A stretch of 64,000 nucleotides of DNA from Gordonia polyisoprenivorans NBRC 16320 = JCM 10675 (GCF_000241325.1 NZ_BAEI01000031.1:372001-436000); one strand, 5' to 3'. Positions 33,410 to 42,797 are shown, numbered from the stretch's first letter. Numbers and translations: made by a program. Notes: generated by a model not told the origin, from the letters alone.

Positions 33410-34809
33410 CGCCTCGTCTCCGCTCGATCCGCCGACCGCGGCGTGCCCACGCAATCGGTCGACGCCGGGAACGGTAGCGCCACCGAGATGACACAGCCGG
33501 CTCCCGGTTCGGCTTCGATCTCGAGTGTCCCGTTGATCAGCGCGGCGCGTTCGGCCATGGCGGTCAACCCGAAACCGCCGTCCGGACAACGCCGCGTCTC
33601 GTCGGGGGTGAAACCGCGCCCGTTGTCCCGGATGTCGAGCAGCAGGGTGTCGTCGAGGTAGGTCAGGGTCGTCACCACCTGGGTGGCTCCGGAATGACGG
33701 GCCACGTTGGCCAGTGATTCCTGGGTGATCCGCAGCAGCGCATCGTCGCCCACCAGCGGGCGTGGGGAGCCGTCGACCCGTAGCGTCGCCGCGATGTCGT
33801 GACGTCGGGAGAACAGTGCGAGTTGCTCCTGCAGGGCGGTGGCCAGGGACCGGGCGGCCAGCGGTAGCGGCTGCAGGGCGTTGACCGCTCGACGTGCCTC
33901 GCCGAGCCCTTCGCGCGCAAGGGCTTTCGCGTTCTCGACGCGATCGCGCACCGAGGAGGCGAGATCGTCCTCATCGATCGATTCGAGCTGGGTGACGACG
34001 GCGACGAAGCCCTGGGCGACGGTGTCGTGCAGCTCGCGCGCCAACCGGGCCCGCTCGTCGTGGACACCACTGCGGCGGGCCTGCTCGAGGAGCTCCTGCT
34101 GGAGTTCGGCGTTGCGAGAGCGTTCGGCGATCAGCTCCTCGGTGAGTTCGCGGCGCCGCAGCAGGGTGGACTCACGGGCATCGATGACGGCCACCACCGC
34201 CAGACCGATCACCACGTTGAGCGCCCAGCACAGGATCGAGGCCCACCACGGGTCGAGGAGATTGTGCCAGCCGTTGCGCTGGGTGGCGGTCATCAGCACA
34301 CACGAGCCGGCGACGCACAGCAGCATGGGCGGCCCGGTGAACAGGGACGCGTAAAGCATGTAGCCGGCCCACGACGCGATCCCGGCCATCGGTGTCACGG
34401 CGATCGCGGCGGCCAGCAGTGCGGTGGTGATCCCGAACACCGTGAACCGCCGCCACATCGGCGTGATGTCGATCCGGATCCAGAATTCGGTGAACGCCAT
34501 CAACGTCAGCATCAGGACGGCGCCGATCACATGGTGCAGATGGGTGGCCGGCACGAGCTGGGCGACCACCAGGCCCGCGAGAGTGAGCACGCGCAGCCCC
34601 CACACCTCCGATTGCGGCGGCAGCAACGTATCCGGCCAGGTCAGCGTCGTCCGGCAGTCGATCCACCGGCCGTGGGGCTCGCGTTCTCGAATGCGATGCA
34701 GGAGGATGCTGCGAGGCCGGGTGCTCGTTGGCCGCGGGTTGCGGCGTCGGGTGATGCCACGCGGGCGAGGGTGCAGCGCCGCGTGGCTCTCCGACGCGGC
34801 TATTCCCAC
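33406..34809 (-). CDS. Sensor histidine kinase (HisKA_3/DesK-like)
   Basis: This is a kinase with about six membrane segments (around LRVLTLAGLVVAQLV, VIGAVLMLTLMAFTEFW, FGITTALLAAAIAVTP and others). A coiled linker (LTEELIAERSRNAELQQELLEQA) leads to the HisKA_3 His in RLARELHDTVAQGFVAVVTQLE and the HATPase domain (ITQESLANVARHSG; DIRDNGRGF; GGFGLTAMAERAALI). The start is the weak point: GTG 34809 overlaps the permease stop but has no Shine-Dalgarno, and other in-frame codons are TTG or internal GTG. It pairs with the response regulator through an ATGA overlap. Confidence 0.85.
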   Translation of the reverse strand: MGIAASESHAALHPRPRGITRRRNPRPTSTRPRSILLHRIREREPHGRWIDCRTTLTWPDTLLPPQSEVWGLRVLTLAGLVVAQLVPATHLHHVIGAVLMLTLMAFTEFWIRIDITPMWRRFTVFGITTALLAAAIAVTPMAGIASWAGYMLYASLFTGPPMLLCVAGSCVLMTATQRNGWHNLLDPWWASILCWALNVVIGLAVVAVIDARESTLLRRRELTEELIAERSRNAELQQELLEQARRSGVHDERARLARELHDTVAQGFVAVVTQLESIDEDDLASSVRDRVENAKALAREGLGEARRAVNALQPLPLAARSLATALQEQLALFSRRHDIAATLRVDGSPRPLVGDDALLRITQESLANVARHSGATQVVTTLTYLDDTLLLDIRDNGRGFTPDETRRCPDGGFGLTAMAERAALINGTLEIEAEPGAGCVISVALPFPASTDCVGTPRSADRAETRR

Positions 34810-35537
34810 TGGAAGGTCCGCATCGCGATGATCGTGGCGAGAGCTCCCCACACGACCAGTGTGCCGAAGAAGCCGATCGGGGGCCAGCCCGTGGTCGCCG
34901 TGTCCACCAATGCCTGGGTGCCCGCGCCCGACGGCGTCAGATTCGAGATCGTGTGCATCCATCCGGGCATCGTCGACCGCGGTATCCACAGGCCCGCGAA
35001 GAACTGCAACACGAAGAACGCGAGGGTACCGAATCCCGCTGCCACCTTGGCATTACGGAACAACGACGCGATCACCATGCCCAGGCCGAGAAATGCCCAG
35101 CACGACAGCAGATAGCTGACGACGAAGCCGAACAGATGGTGCGGCCACTGGCCGGAGATGATGCCGGGGATCACCACGATCAGCGCGAGGCACACCAGCG
35201 ACACTCCCATGATGAGCACGAACTGGGCGGTCAACAGCAGGAAAGGGGAGACCGGCGTGGTGCGTAATCGCTTGAGCACACCCATTTCCCGGTACCGGGT
35301 GAGGACGTCGGGCAGCGCCTGGACGGCGAGCATCGACAGCACGAACAACACCAGGATGGGCTGGTACACCTGAAAGGTGCTCAGGCCTCCGAAGGAGCCG
35401 ACGGGCTTGCGGGCGGCCGGGATGGAGGCGATCACGATCGCCGCGGCGACCGGCAGGATCACCGTCCAGAGGACGACACCCGGGTTGCGTACGAGAAGCC
35501 GGGCTTCCGAGGCGATCATGGCAGTGGCGGCGCTCAT
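34800..35537 (-). CDS. ABC-2 exporter permease
   Basis: This is a 245-aa permease with six membrane segments, starting MSAATAMIASEARLLVRNPG. The ABC-2 family segment LTRYREMGVLKRLRTTPVSPFLLLTAQ is the coupling helix typical of antibiotic/lipid exporters such as NodJ/DrrB-type permeases. It starts in the ATPase stop (ATGA) and its stop overlaps the presumed kinase start, so the four-gene operon is fully overlapped. The substrate is unknown. Confidence 0.92.
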   Translation of the reverse strand: MSAATAMIASEARLLVRNPGVVLWTVILPVAAAIVIASIPAARKPVGSFGGLSTFQVYQPILVLFVLSMLAVQALPDVLTRYREMGVLKRLRTTPVSPFLLLTAQFVLIMGVSLVCLALIVVIPGIISGQWPHHLFGFVVSYLLSCWAFLGLGMVIASLFRNAKVAAGFGTLAFFVLQFFAGLWIPRSTMPGWMHTISNLTPSGAGTQALVDTATTGWPPIGFFGTLVVWGALATIIAMRTFQWE

Positions 35538-36487
35538 CGTCGGGCTCCTTGCGTCGTGTCGGTATCGGCGTCGGTTGGGGGGTCGGGCTCGGTTGCGGTG
35601 GTGAGCGCCAGGAAGGCGTCGTCGAGGCTCGGCTGGTCGACGCGCAGCTTGCGGCAGGCGATCCCGCGCTCGTGCAGCGCGATGATGACCGCCGACGCCA
35701 CGTTGTCGGTTCCGGTGACGATCACCCTCTCGCCGCTGTGGTCGATGCGGTGGACGTCGGGTAACGCGCTCAGTGCGTCGACGTCGACAATGGCGTTGGG
35801 TACGAACGACATTCGTTGGTCGGCGTGGACCGACGCGGCCAACTCCGCCGGGGTGTCGAGCGCGACGACCCGTCCGTCGTCGATCACCGCGACGCGGTCG
35901 CACAGGCGCTCGGCCTCCTCCATGAAGTGGCTGACGAGCAGCAGGGTGACGCCGGTGTCCTTGAGGTCCTCGAGCAGGCCCCATACCTCGCGGCGGGCGC
36001 TGGGGTCGAGGCCGGTGGTGAGCTCGTCGAGGATCGCGACCTTCGGATTGCCGATGAGCGCCAGTGCCACCGACAGCCGCTGTTTCTGCCCGCCCGAGAG
36101 CTTGGCGAAATAGGTGCGCTCGTATGCGCGCATGTCGAGCCGCTCGAGCAGTTCCCGCCAGTCGCGCGGCGCTTCGTAGAAACTCGAATACAGGCGCATC
36201 ACCTCACCGACGGTCTGCTTGTCGGGAAGTCGGCTCTCCTGCAACTGGATTCCGAGTGCCTCCCGCAGGCCGCGGTCCTCGTCGGCCGGGTCGAATCCGG
36301 CGACGCGGACGTGCCCGCCGTCGCGTTTGCGAAGACCGCCGATGCACTCGACGGTCGTGGTCTTGCCCGCGCCGTTGGGGCCGAGGATGCCGAAGATCTC
36401 GCCCTGCGCCACCTCGAAATCGACACCACGAACGACCTGCTTGTCGCCGTAGCGTTTCGTCAGTCCTGCGACCTCGATCATTGCCAT
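35534..36487 (-). CDS. ABC exporter ATP-binding protein
   Basis: This is a 317-aa ATPase. Walker A GPNGAGKTT, signature KLSGGQKQRLSVALAL and Walker B VAILDELTTGLDP (an Asp-Glu-Leu variant of DEP) are present, with switch His in LLLVSHFMEEAE. A C-terminal accessory domain of ~90 residues (SFVPNAIVDVDALSALPDVHRID) follows. Start 36487 (MAMIEVAGLTKRYG) or 36481. It drives the permease encoded next. Together with the kinase and regulator it looks like a two-component-regulated drug or envelope-stress exporter. Confidence 0.92.
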   Translation of the reverse strand: MAMIEVAGLTKRYGDKQVVRGVDFEVAQGEIFGILGPNGAGKTTTVECIGGLRKRDGGHVRVAGFDPADEDRGLREALGIQLQESRLPDKQTVGEVMRLYSSFYEAPRDWRELLERLDMRAYERTYFAKLSGGQKQRLSVALALIGNPKVAILDELTTGLDPSARREVWGLLEDLKDTGVTLLLVSHFMEEAERLCDRVAVIDDGRVVALDTPAELAASVHADQRMSFVPNAIVDVDALSALPDVHRIDHSGERVIVTGTDNVASAVIIALHERGIACRKLRVDQPSLDDAFLALTTATEPDPPTDADTDTTQGARR

Positions 36488-36597
36488 GACATCCAGCATG
36501 GCCGGATCGAGCGGGCAGCGGATCCACCGGATGACCACACCTCGGTCAACCGATCGGTGGACGCGGGGTGGGCTCGCGGCCTGAGGTGGTTCGGACG

Positions 36598-36665
36598 TTC
36601 CTCCCCAAGGTTCTCGTTCTTCCCCTGGCAATTTCTGAGGGAAGAACGAGAGTCTTGGGGAAGAA
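36598..36665 (-). terminator. Long imperfect hairpin (GGGGAAGAATC family) after the hydrolase gene
   Basis: Arms 36598-36624 and 36639-36665 pair at 24 of 27 positions, around the 14-nt loop CTGGCAATTTCTGA. The right arm holds CTTGGGGAAGAATC. It begins 17 bp beyond the hydrolase stop. The loop and flank resemble the spacer between the two hairpins at 31621-31727 (GGAAATCTCTGGGGGA), so this is one repeat family. Confidence 0.75.
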
Positions 36666-36681
36666 TCGGGAAAGGGGCCGG

Positions 36682-37545
36682 TCAGCTCGCCAGGAACGCC
36701 GCCACCGTCGCCTCGAAGGCCTCCTTGGCCTCGATCATCACCCAGTGGCCACAACGGGGAAAGACGTGCAGTTGTGCGTCGGGGATCAGCCGCATCGGGG
36801 CCAGCGCCATGTCGGGCGGACTGACCCGGTCGTCGCGGCCCCAGGTGAGCAGCGTCGGGCAGGAGATCTTGTGCATCATCGCCCAGTACGGCGGGATGTC
36901 GGCGGTCGCCATGAACTGCTGTTGCATCTCGAAAGATGCTGAGCCGTACATCGTTCTGGCCGTGGCCAAGGCGTCGGGATTCATCGCCACCTCCCAGCGC
37001 TCACTGATGAGTTCCTCGGTGACCAGGGTGCGGTCGTAGACCATCGCGGTCAGCCAACGGACGAGCTTGTCGCGATCGGGGTCGTCGGCGAACTCCTGCA
37101 GGAGACGGAGGCCTTCGCTCGGGCTGGGGCTGAACAGGTTGGGGCCGACGCCGCCGATGGTCACCAGCTTCTCGACGCGATCGGGTTTGCGGATGGCCAG
37201 GTTCACCCCGACGACGCCGCCCATCGAGTTGCCGATCATCGGCGCCGAGGCGATCCCGAGTGCGTCCATGAAGGTGATCACCGATTTACCTGCGGTCAGC
37301 ACCGGCATGCCCTCCCACGCATCGCTGACCCCGAAGCCGGGGAACTCGATGACGTAGCAGTGATGGGTCTGGGCGAAAAAGCCGAGGTTACCGCGGTAAT
37401 TGCGCCATCCGGTCACGCCCGGGCCGGAGCCGTGGAGCAGGATCAGCGGCGGTGCATCGGCAGCGCCGGCCTCGTGGTAGCGCAGCACGCCCTTGTCGGT
37501 GGTCAGCTCGCGTCGGGTCGCGTCAAAGGAGACATCCACCCCCAC
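36682..37545 (-). CDS. alpha/beta hydrolase, meta-cleavage-product (HsaD/BphD) type
   Basis: This is a 287-aa alpha/beta hydrolase. The oxyanion loop LLHGSGPGVTGWRNYRGN and the nucleophile elbow GNSMGG (Ser ~113) are the signature of C-C-bond hydrolases such as HsaD and BphD. The Asp and His of the triad lie in TLLTWGRDDRVSPPD and VFPRCGHWVMIE. It should hydrolyse a ring-cleavage product, in mycobacterial relatives a steroid intermediate. A perfect KstR-type operator lies at the promoter (37549-37564), supporting a steroid-linked role. The start is GTG 37545 or the nearly leaderless GTG 37539. Confidence 0.85.
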   Translation of the reverse strand: MGVDVSFDATRRELTTDKGVLRYHEAGAADAPPLILLHGSGPGVTGWRNYRGNLGFFAQTHHCYVIEFPGFGVSDAWEGMPVLTAGKSVITFMDALGIASAPMIGNSMGGVVGVNLAIRKPDRVEKLVTIGGVGPNLFSPSPSEGLRLLQEFADDPDRDKLVRWLTAMVYDRTLVTEELISERWEVAMNPDALATARTMYGSASFEMQQQFMATADIPPYWAMMHKISCPTLLTWGRDDRVSPPDMALAPMRLIPDAQLHVFPRCGHWVMIEAKEAFEATVAAFLAS

Positions 37546-37548
37546 AGA

Positions 37549-37564
37549 CTAGAACGTGTTCTAG
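37549..37564. promoter_or_regulatory. KstR-type palindromic operator
   Basis: CTAGAACGTGTTCTAG has perfect 7-bp arms around GT and contains the exact KstR consensus TNNAACNNGTTNNA (37550-37563). It lies 4 bp before the hydrolase start and overlaps its likely -10 box (TAGTCT on the minus strand). KstR represses sterol-catabolism genes in mycobacteria and rhodococci, so this hydrolase is probably in that regulon. Confidence 0.7.
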
Positions 37565-37587
37565 TTGTTTGTCATCGGGGTCGGCGG

Positions 37588-38559
37588 TCAGGTGCCGAGC
37601 GCTTCGGCTTCCTCCTCGCCGAACCGCTCCTCGAGTTCGGCAGGGGAGTAGTCGAGGTCGATCTCGGCGACGTCTCGACCGCGGGCCGACTCGATCGCAT
37701 GCAGCCGTCGCTGCGCGCGATCGGCGGCGTAGGCGAGGAACTCGTTGTTGTCCAGGCCGAACGGTTGCTCGTCGAACTGCTCGTTGACCCACGTGATCAT
37801 GCCCAGCGCCAACGGCATCAGCTCGCCCATCCGGGTGTTGATCGCCTCCCACAGCGAGTCGTCGGCGGCCACGTGACGACGGCAGGTGAACGTCCCCCAC
37901 GCCATGTGGCGCCGCTCGTCGTCGCCGATGAACCGGATCAACCGCTGCATGCCGGGGAAGATGCCGTGCCGGGTGCACACGGTCTGCCACGCGTGATAAC
38001 CCGTCAACGCCAGCGACCCCTCGATGACGTGGTTGTAGGTGACGCTGGCGCGGATCTGATTGAGCGGGGACGGATCGTGGTCGAGGACGTGCAGGCTCTG
38101 CGGCAACTCCTCGTAGAACAGCTGGCGGTAGTACGGGTTGTCGGCGACAAAGGACTGCAGATCGTCGTCGAGCCCCACCGCATCCATCCAGCGACGGAAC
38201 ACCTGCGTGTGCTTGGCCTCCTCGAAGCAGAACTGCGACAGATACATCTCGTCGCCGAAGCGCCCCTCGGCGGCCATCGCCTTCATGAACGGCTGGATGT
38301 CCTGGGTGACGGCTTCTTCACCAGCGATGAACTGACTGACCAGAAACGTCGTGCTGCGTCGTTGCTCGTCGGTGATCTCGTGCCAATCCTCGGCGTCGCG
38401 GCTGAAGTCGATCGCGGCCGGATCCCAGAACCGCCCATTGCCTTTCACGAACAGCCGCAAGGGAAACGAGTCCCAGTTCAGTCCACCGCGACGCAGCGAG
38501 GCGAAGTCCGATCGCGTCGGGGTGGAGTGTTCGGCGAGAGGCTTCTGGGCGATGGTCAT
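37588..38559 (-). CDS. R2-like ligand-binding oxidase (R2lox)
   Basis: This is a 323-aa ferritin-fold protein closely similar to mycobacterial R2lox (Rv0233). Metal ligands are recognisable in [16 protein letters not shown], the [12 protein letters not shown] helix (Glu, Glu, His), [17 protein letters not shown] and [15 protein letters not shown]. These bind a heterodinuclear Mn/Fe site, and the protein holds a long-chain fatty acid. It is not a ribonucleotide reductase. ATG 38559 follows AGGTGA. It lies upstream of the C-C hydrolase on the same strand, 42 bp apart with an operator between. Confidence 0.94.
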   Translation of the reverse strand: MTIAQKPLAEHSTPTRSDFASLRRGGLNWDSFPLRLFVKGNGRFWDPAAIDFSRDAEDWHEITDEQRRSTTFLVSQFIAGEEAVTQDIQPFMKAMAAEGRFGDEMYLSQFCFEEAKHTQVFRRWMDAVGLDDDLQSFVADNPYYRQLFYEELPQSLHVLDHDPSPLNQIRASVTYNHVIEGSLALTGYHAWQTVCTRHGIFPGMQRLIRFIGDDERRHMAWGTFTCRRHVAADDSLWEAINTRMGELMPLALGMITWVNEQFDEQPFGLDNNEFLAYAADRAQRRLHAIESARGRDVAEIDLDYSPAELEERFGEEEAEALGT

Positions 38560-38640
38560 CGGGGGTCACCTGCTTTCCCTGTGCGGTGAGTCCGACGCTA
38601 TCGGGTTACCCGCCGGTTGGGGTTCGGAATCGCTCAACCC

Positions 38641-40860
38641 TCAGGAAACATTGCCCTCCGACGCCCGAGTACCTGTGGTGACCGGATCGCCGGAGTCCTC
38701 GTCGGGCTCGGATCTCTTGTGGGACAGGCTGCTTGGCCACCAGATACGGCTCCCGATGTCCAGTGACAGGGCGGGTACGAGCAGGGTCCGCACGATCAGT
38801 GTGTCGACGAGGACGCCGAAGGCCACGAGGAACGCGACCTGCGCGAGGAACAGCAGCGGGATCACCGCCAGCGCCGCGAAGGTGGCGGCGAGAACCACAC
38901 CGGCAGAAGTGATGACGCCACCGGTCGAGGTCAACCCACGGATGATGCCCGCGCGGGTGCCGTGCCGGATCGATTCCTCACGCACCCGGGTCATCAGGAA
39001 GATGTTGTAGTCGATGCCCAGGGCGACGAGGAACACGAACGCGAACAACGGGACCACCGGGTCGGCGCCGGGGAAACCGAAGGGGCCGTTGAAGAGCAGC
39101 GCCGCCACACCGAGGGTGGTCGCGAACGACAACACCGTCGTCGCCAGCAACAACACCGGCGCGAGGATGCTGCGCAGCAACAGGATCAGCACCGCGAGGA
39201 CCACGATGAGCACGATCGGGATGATCAGATTGCGATCGTGGATCGCGGTGGTGCGCGTATCGAGGTCGACCGCCGTCGTACCACCGACCTTCGCGTCGGC
39301 CCCCTCGATCGCGTGCACCGTGGTGCGGATGCGTTCGACGGTGTCCTGCGCGGCGAGGGACTCGGCGTTGTCCGACAGGGTGGCCTGCACCGCGACCTCG
39401 CCGTCGCGGACTACGGGCGCGCCGTTGCTGCTGAGCACACTGACCTGCGCGACGCCGTCGACACCGCGGGTCGCGGCGACGACCTCGTCGGCGCGATCGG
39501 CACGGGTGAGAATCCACGTCGGGGTGCCGGCACCGGCGTCGAAATGCTGTGCCTGCAGTTGCGCGCCGGCGACCGAGTCGACGTCACCGAGGAAGAAGTC
39601 GGTCTGGGCGATGCCGTCGGCCTTGAACATCGGGGCGAACGAGGCGCCGATGACCAGCAGGATCAACGTTGCGATCCACACGGTGCGGGGCCGCGCCGCG
39701 ACCCACTGGGCGATCGCGTACCAGAAGCGATGGGTGTTCGAGGTGGCGTCGTCGAAGTCGGCGCTGGTGGCGCCGTTGCTCTTGGCGTCGGTCTTCGTTT
39801 CGGGGTCGGGCGTCTCGACCAGGTGCGGGCGCAACGGCCAGAACGCGGCTCGGCCGAGCAGGGCCAGTGCGGCCGGCAAGAAGGTCATCGACGCCAGGAA
39901 CGAGGCGACGATCCCGAGCGCGGCGACCGGTCCGAGGCTGCGGTTGGAGTTGAGGTCGGAGAACAGCAGACACAGCACGCCGAGGATGACCGTGCCCGCC
40001 GACGCCGACACCGGCTCGATGGTGGCCCGCCACGCCCGGCGCAGCGCCGTGTACTTGTCGGCGGTGTGCATCAGTTCCTCCCGGAACCGCGACACCAGCA
40101 GCAGCGCGTAGTCGGTGGCGGCGCCGAAGACCAGGATGAACAGGATGCCCTGGCTCTGTCCGTTGAGTTCGAGCCAGCCCTGATCGGCGGCGAAGTACAC
40201 CGCCCCGGAGGCCAGACCGAGCGCGAAGACCGCTGAGATGAGTACGACGAAAGGCAGGATCGGGCTGCGGTAGACGACGACGAGGATGAGCACGACGACG
40301 GCACCGGCCACCAGCAGCAACAGACCGTCGATGCCGGCGAACGCCTCGCCGAGGTCGGCGACCTGCCCGGCCGGGCCGGTGACCTTGACCTCGAGGCCGT
40401 TGGGTGGATTGGCCAGCGAGTCCCGCAACGTCTTGACGGTGTCGGCGGGCTCGCCCTTGGTGGAGATCGGGATGAAGACCTCGGCGGCCTTGCCGTCCTT
40501 GGAGCCGATGACCGGCGAGAACGCCGATGCGAAGCCCTCTTTGCCCTGCAGGCGCTGGGTCTGCTCGGTGAGGTAGGCGCGGTCGGCGGCGGTGATCCCC
40601 GAGTCGCGGACCGCGATCACGATGGCCGGGATCTCGGTGGTGTCCTGGAACCGGGACAGTTGATCGTTGACCTGGGTCGACTCGGCCGAGGCCGGCAGGA
40701 ACGCGGTGTTGTCGTTGGTCGAGACCGAGGCGAGCTTCCCGGCGAACGGCCCGAGCCCCCCGCCGATGATCAGCCACACCAGGATCAGCAGGGCCGGGAT
40801 CAGCCAGCGCAGAAACGAGCGCCGGGGAGGTCGAGAGTCGGGCATTTCCGAACTGGCCAT
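38641..40860 (-). CDS. MmpL-family RND transporter
   Basis: This is a 739-aa RND protein with the 1+5+1+5 membrane pattern and two large extracytoplasmic loops. The proton-relay Asp-Tyr pairs are in GAATDYALLLVSRF (first half) and VALGIDYNIFLMTRV (second half). MmpL proteins export lipids, siderophores or drugs across the membrane of mycolic-acid bacteria. The length is that of a short MmpL/MMPL without the MmpL3-type tail. Its cargo is unknown. It starts 238 bp from the divergent alcohol dehydrogenase gene. Confidence 0.9.
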   Translation of the reverse strand: MASSEMPDSRPPRRSFLRWLIPALLILVWLIIGGGLGPFAGKLASVSTNDNTAFLPASAESTQVNDQLSRFQDTTEIPAIVIAVRDSGITAADRAYLTEQTQRLQGKEGFASAFSPVIGSKDGKAAEVFIPISTKGEPADTVKTLRDSLANPPNGLEVKVTGPAGQVADLGEAFAGIDGLLLLVAGAVVVLILVVVYRSPILPFVVLISAVFALGLASGAVYFAADQGWLELNGQSQGILFILVFGAATDYALLLVSRFREELMHTADKYTALRRAWRATIEPVSASAGTVILGVLCLLFSDLNSNRSLGPVAALGIVASFLASMTFLPAALALLGRAAFWPLRPHLVETPDPETKTDAKSNGATSADFDDATSNTHRFWYAIAQWVAARPRTVWIATLILLVIGASFAPMFKADGIAQTDFFLGDVDSVAGAQLQAQHFDAGAGTPTWILTRADRADEVVAATRGVDGVAQVSVLSSNGAPVVRDGEVAVQATLSDNAESLAAQDTVERIRTTVHAIEGADAKVGGTTAVDLDTRTTAIHDRNLIIPIVLIVVLAVLILLLRSILAPVLLLATTVLSFATTLGVAALLFNGPFGFPGADPVVPLFAFVFLVALGIDYNIFLMTRVREESIRHGTRAGIIRGLTSTGGVITSAGVVLAATFAALAVIPLLFLAQVAFLVAFGVLVDTLIVRTLLVPALSLDIGSRIWWPSSLSHKRSEPDEDSGDPVTTGTRASEGNVS

Positions 40861-41098
40861 GCGGTCATCCTTTCACGAGTCCGGAAGCCATTCGGTGCCG
40901 CGGCGGGATCGGAGGGGTCCTGGTGCCCGGCGAACCGTCCGCGTCGGTACTTGCGTACCGATCGCGGTGACGACGACGCCGGTTGCTGTGTAGATGTTTT
41001 GCGGCGGAACCTATCTCACGAAATCCATGCCGAGGCGTGCATGGATGGACGACGATGGCGACCGGGGCATTCGACTGTGCCGAGAAAGGGGCAGAACC

Positions 41099-42226
41099 AT
41101 GAAGACCAAGGGCGCGATCCTGCGCGAACCCGGACAACCGTGGCAGATCGAGGAGATCGAGGTCGGCGACCCGGTCGCCGGCGAGGTCCAGGTGCGCTTG
41201 GCCGCGTCCGGGCTGTGCCATTCCGACCACCACCTGCGCACCGGCGACAGCCCGGCACCGATGCCGGTGCTCGGCGGACACGAGGGCGCCGGGGTGGTCA
41301 CCAAGGTCGGTCCGGGTGTGACGCGGCTGGCCGAAGGTGATCACGTCGTCACCGCATTCATTCCGGCCTGCGGCACCTGCGAACCGTGTTCGCGGGGATT
41401 GCAGAACATCTGCGACGAGGGCGCACGGCTGCTGACGGGACTGTCGATCTCCGATGACACCCACCGCCTGCACACCGCCGACGGGACGCCACTGACGCCG
41501 ATGTGTCTGCTGGGCACCTTCGCGCCCTACATCACCGTCAACGAGGCCTCGCTGGTCAAGATCGAGGACGACATCCCGCTGCGCGAGGCGGCGCTGCTCG
41601 GCTGCGGTGTGGCCACCGGATGGGGATCGGCCGTCGAGATCGGCGACACCCACACCGGCGACACGGTGGTCGTCATCGGCATCGGCGGCGTCGGGATCAA
41701 CTCGATCCAGGGTGCGGCCGCGGCCGGCGCGCGCTACGTGGTCGCCATCGACCCGGTGCCGTTCAAACTGCAGATGGCCGAGAAGCTCGGAGCGACACAC
41801 ACCTTCGCCTCGATCGAGGAGGCCGCTCCGGTTCTGGGCGAGATCACCTGGGGCAAGATGGCCAACACCACGGTGATCACGGTCGGCGAGATCTTCGGTG
41901 ACATCATCGCGCCGGCGTTGAGCCTGACCGGCAAGGGCGGCCAGGTGGTCGTCACCGGCATGGGCAACTTCGCCTCGATGGACGTCAAGCTCAACCTGTT
42001 CGAGCTGACCCTGCTGCAGAAGCGGGTCCAGGGTGCGATCTTCGGCGGGACCGGACCGCGTACCCAGATCCCGAACCTGTTGCGCGAGTACCGGGCCGGG
42101 CGGCTGAACCTCTCGGATCTGATCACCACCACCTACCGACAGGATCAGATCAACGAGGCCTACGACGACATGCTGTCGGGCAAGAACATTCGCGGCATGA
42201 TCGTCTACGGCGACGACGACTACTGA
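41099..42226 (+). CDS. Zinc alcohol dehydrogenase, NDMA-dependent/class III type
   Basis: This is a 375-aa medium-chain dehydrogenase. Catalytic zinc ligands are in GLCHSDHHL and GGHEGAGVV. The structural-zinc loop is seen as ACGTCEPCSRGLQNIC, where three Cys match well, and the nucleotide motif is GIGGVGINSIQGAAAAGA. It resembles mycobacterial AdhD-type NDMA-dependent enzymes that keep NAD tightly bound. The alcohol substrate is unknown. AAAGGGG lies upstream of ATG 41099. A perfect 11-bp hairpin follows the stop at 42254-42281. Confidence 0.9.
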   Translation: MKTKGAILREPGQPWQIEEIEVGDPVAGEVQVRLAASGLCHSDHHLRTGDSPAPMPVLGGHEGAGVVTKVGPGVTRLAEGDHVVTAFIPACGTCEPCSRGLQNICDEGARLLTGLSISDDTHRLHTADGTPLTPMCLLGTFAPYITVNEASLVKIEDDIPLREAALLGCGVATGWGSAVEIGDTHTGDTVVVIGIGGVGINSIQGAAAAGARYVVAIDPVPFKLQMAEKLGATHTFASIEEAAPVLGEITWGKMANTTVITVGEIFGDIIAPALSLTGKGGQVVVTGMGNFASMDVKLNLFELTLLQKRVQGAIFGGTGPRTQIPNLLREYRAGRLNLSDLITTTYRQDQINEAYDDMLSGKNIRGMIVYGDDDY

Positions 42227-42250
42227 CCTGCACCGAAGTTCGACACCGCG

Positions 42251-42748
42251 CTAACCGACCGGCCCGTCATGGCCGGTCGGTTTGCGTCGTGCACTGACCA
42301 GCAGGCTCAGGAACCGGATTCCGAGGCCGAGCAGGGCAAAGGTGCTGACCATCTGGATCGACACCGCGACACGGGTTTCCTGAGCGACGGCAGCGATGTC
42401 GCCGAATCCGGTGGTCGTGAACACCGTCAGACTGAAGTACAGCGCGTCGATCCGGGTGAGTTTCTCGGTGAAACTACCGTGATCATAGTCGGAGAAGATG
42501 AAATACATTGTCGCGAAAGCGATCACGTAGAACGTGGCCAGCGCCACCAACATCTCGAGGGCGGTGACCACCGGGTACGGTGACCGCAGGAAGTGGTGGA
42601 TCTCGTAGCCGCAGAACGCAATCAGCAATGCAACACCGACCAGGAACCCCAGGGCCTTGGAGTTGCTCGCGGCGTTGATCGGCAACAGGAAATAACCGAA
42701 CAGCAAGATCACACCCGCCGCGATCGGCCGTACCACGCCGGCGGCCAT
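42251..42748 (-). CDS. Potassium-channel-like membrane protein
   Basis: This is a ~165-aa protein with four hydrophobic segments. The pore loop FTTTGFGDI (in YFSLTVFTTTGFGDIAAV) is the ion-channel selectivity filter, here TGFGD, as in several bacterial K+ channels of the Kch/2TM type. A final segment (QMVSTFALLGLGIRFLSLL) acts as the inner helix. No RCK domain is present. ATG 42748 has no strong ribosome site; a GTG near 42820 inside the peptidase 3' end would add ~24 residues. Confidence 0.8.
   Translation of the reverse strand: MAAGVVRPIAAGVILLFGYFLLPINAASNSKALGFLVGVALLIAFCGYEIHHFLRSPYPVVTALEMLVALATFYVIAFATMYFIFSDYDHGSFTEKLTRIDALYFSLTVFTTTGFGDIAAVAQETRVAVSIQMVSTFALLGLGIRFLSLLVSARRKPTGHDGPVG
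42254..42284 (+). terminator. Rho-independent-type terminator of the alcohol dehydrogenase
   Basis: ACCGACCGGCC (42254-42264) and GGCCGGTCGGT (42271-42281) are perfect 11-bp arms around CGTCAT, then TT. It lies 27 bp after the dehydrogenase stop. It also overlaps the 3' end of the opposite-strand potassium channel gene, encoding that protein's last residues. Confidence 0.75.
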
Positions 42749-42797
42749 CTCGAGGCGGGTGACCTCGTGGCCGCCGATCAGCCGACGGCGATGCGGT

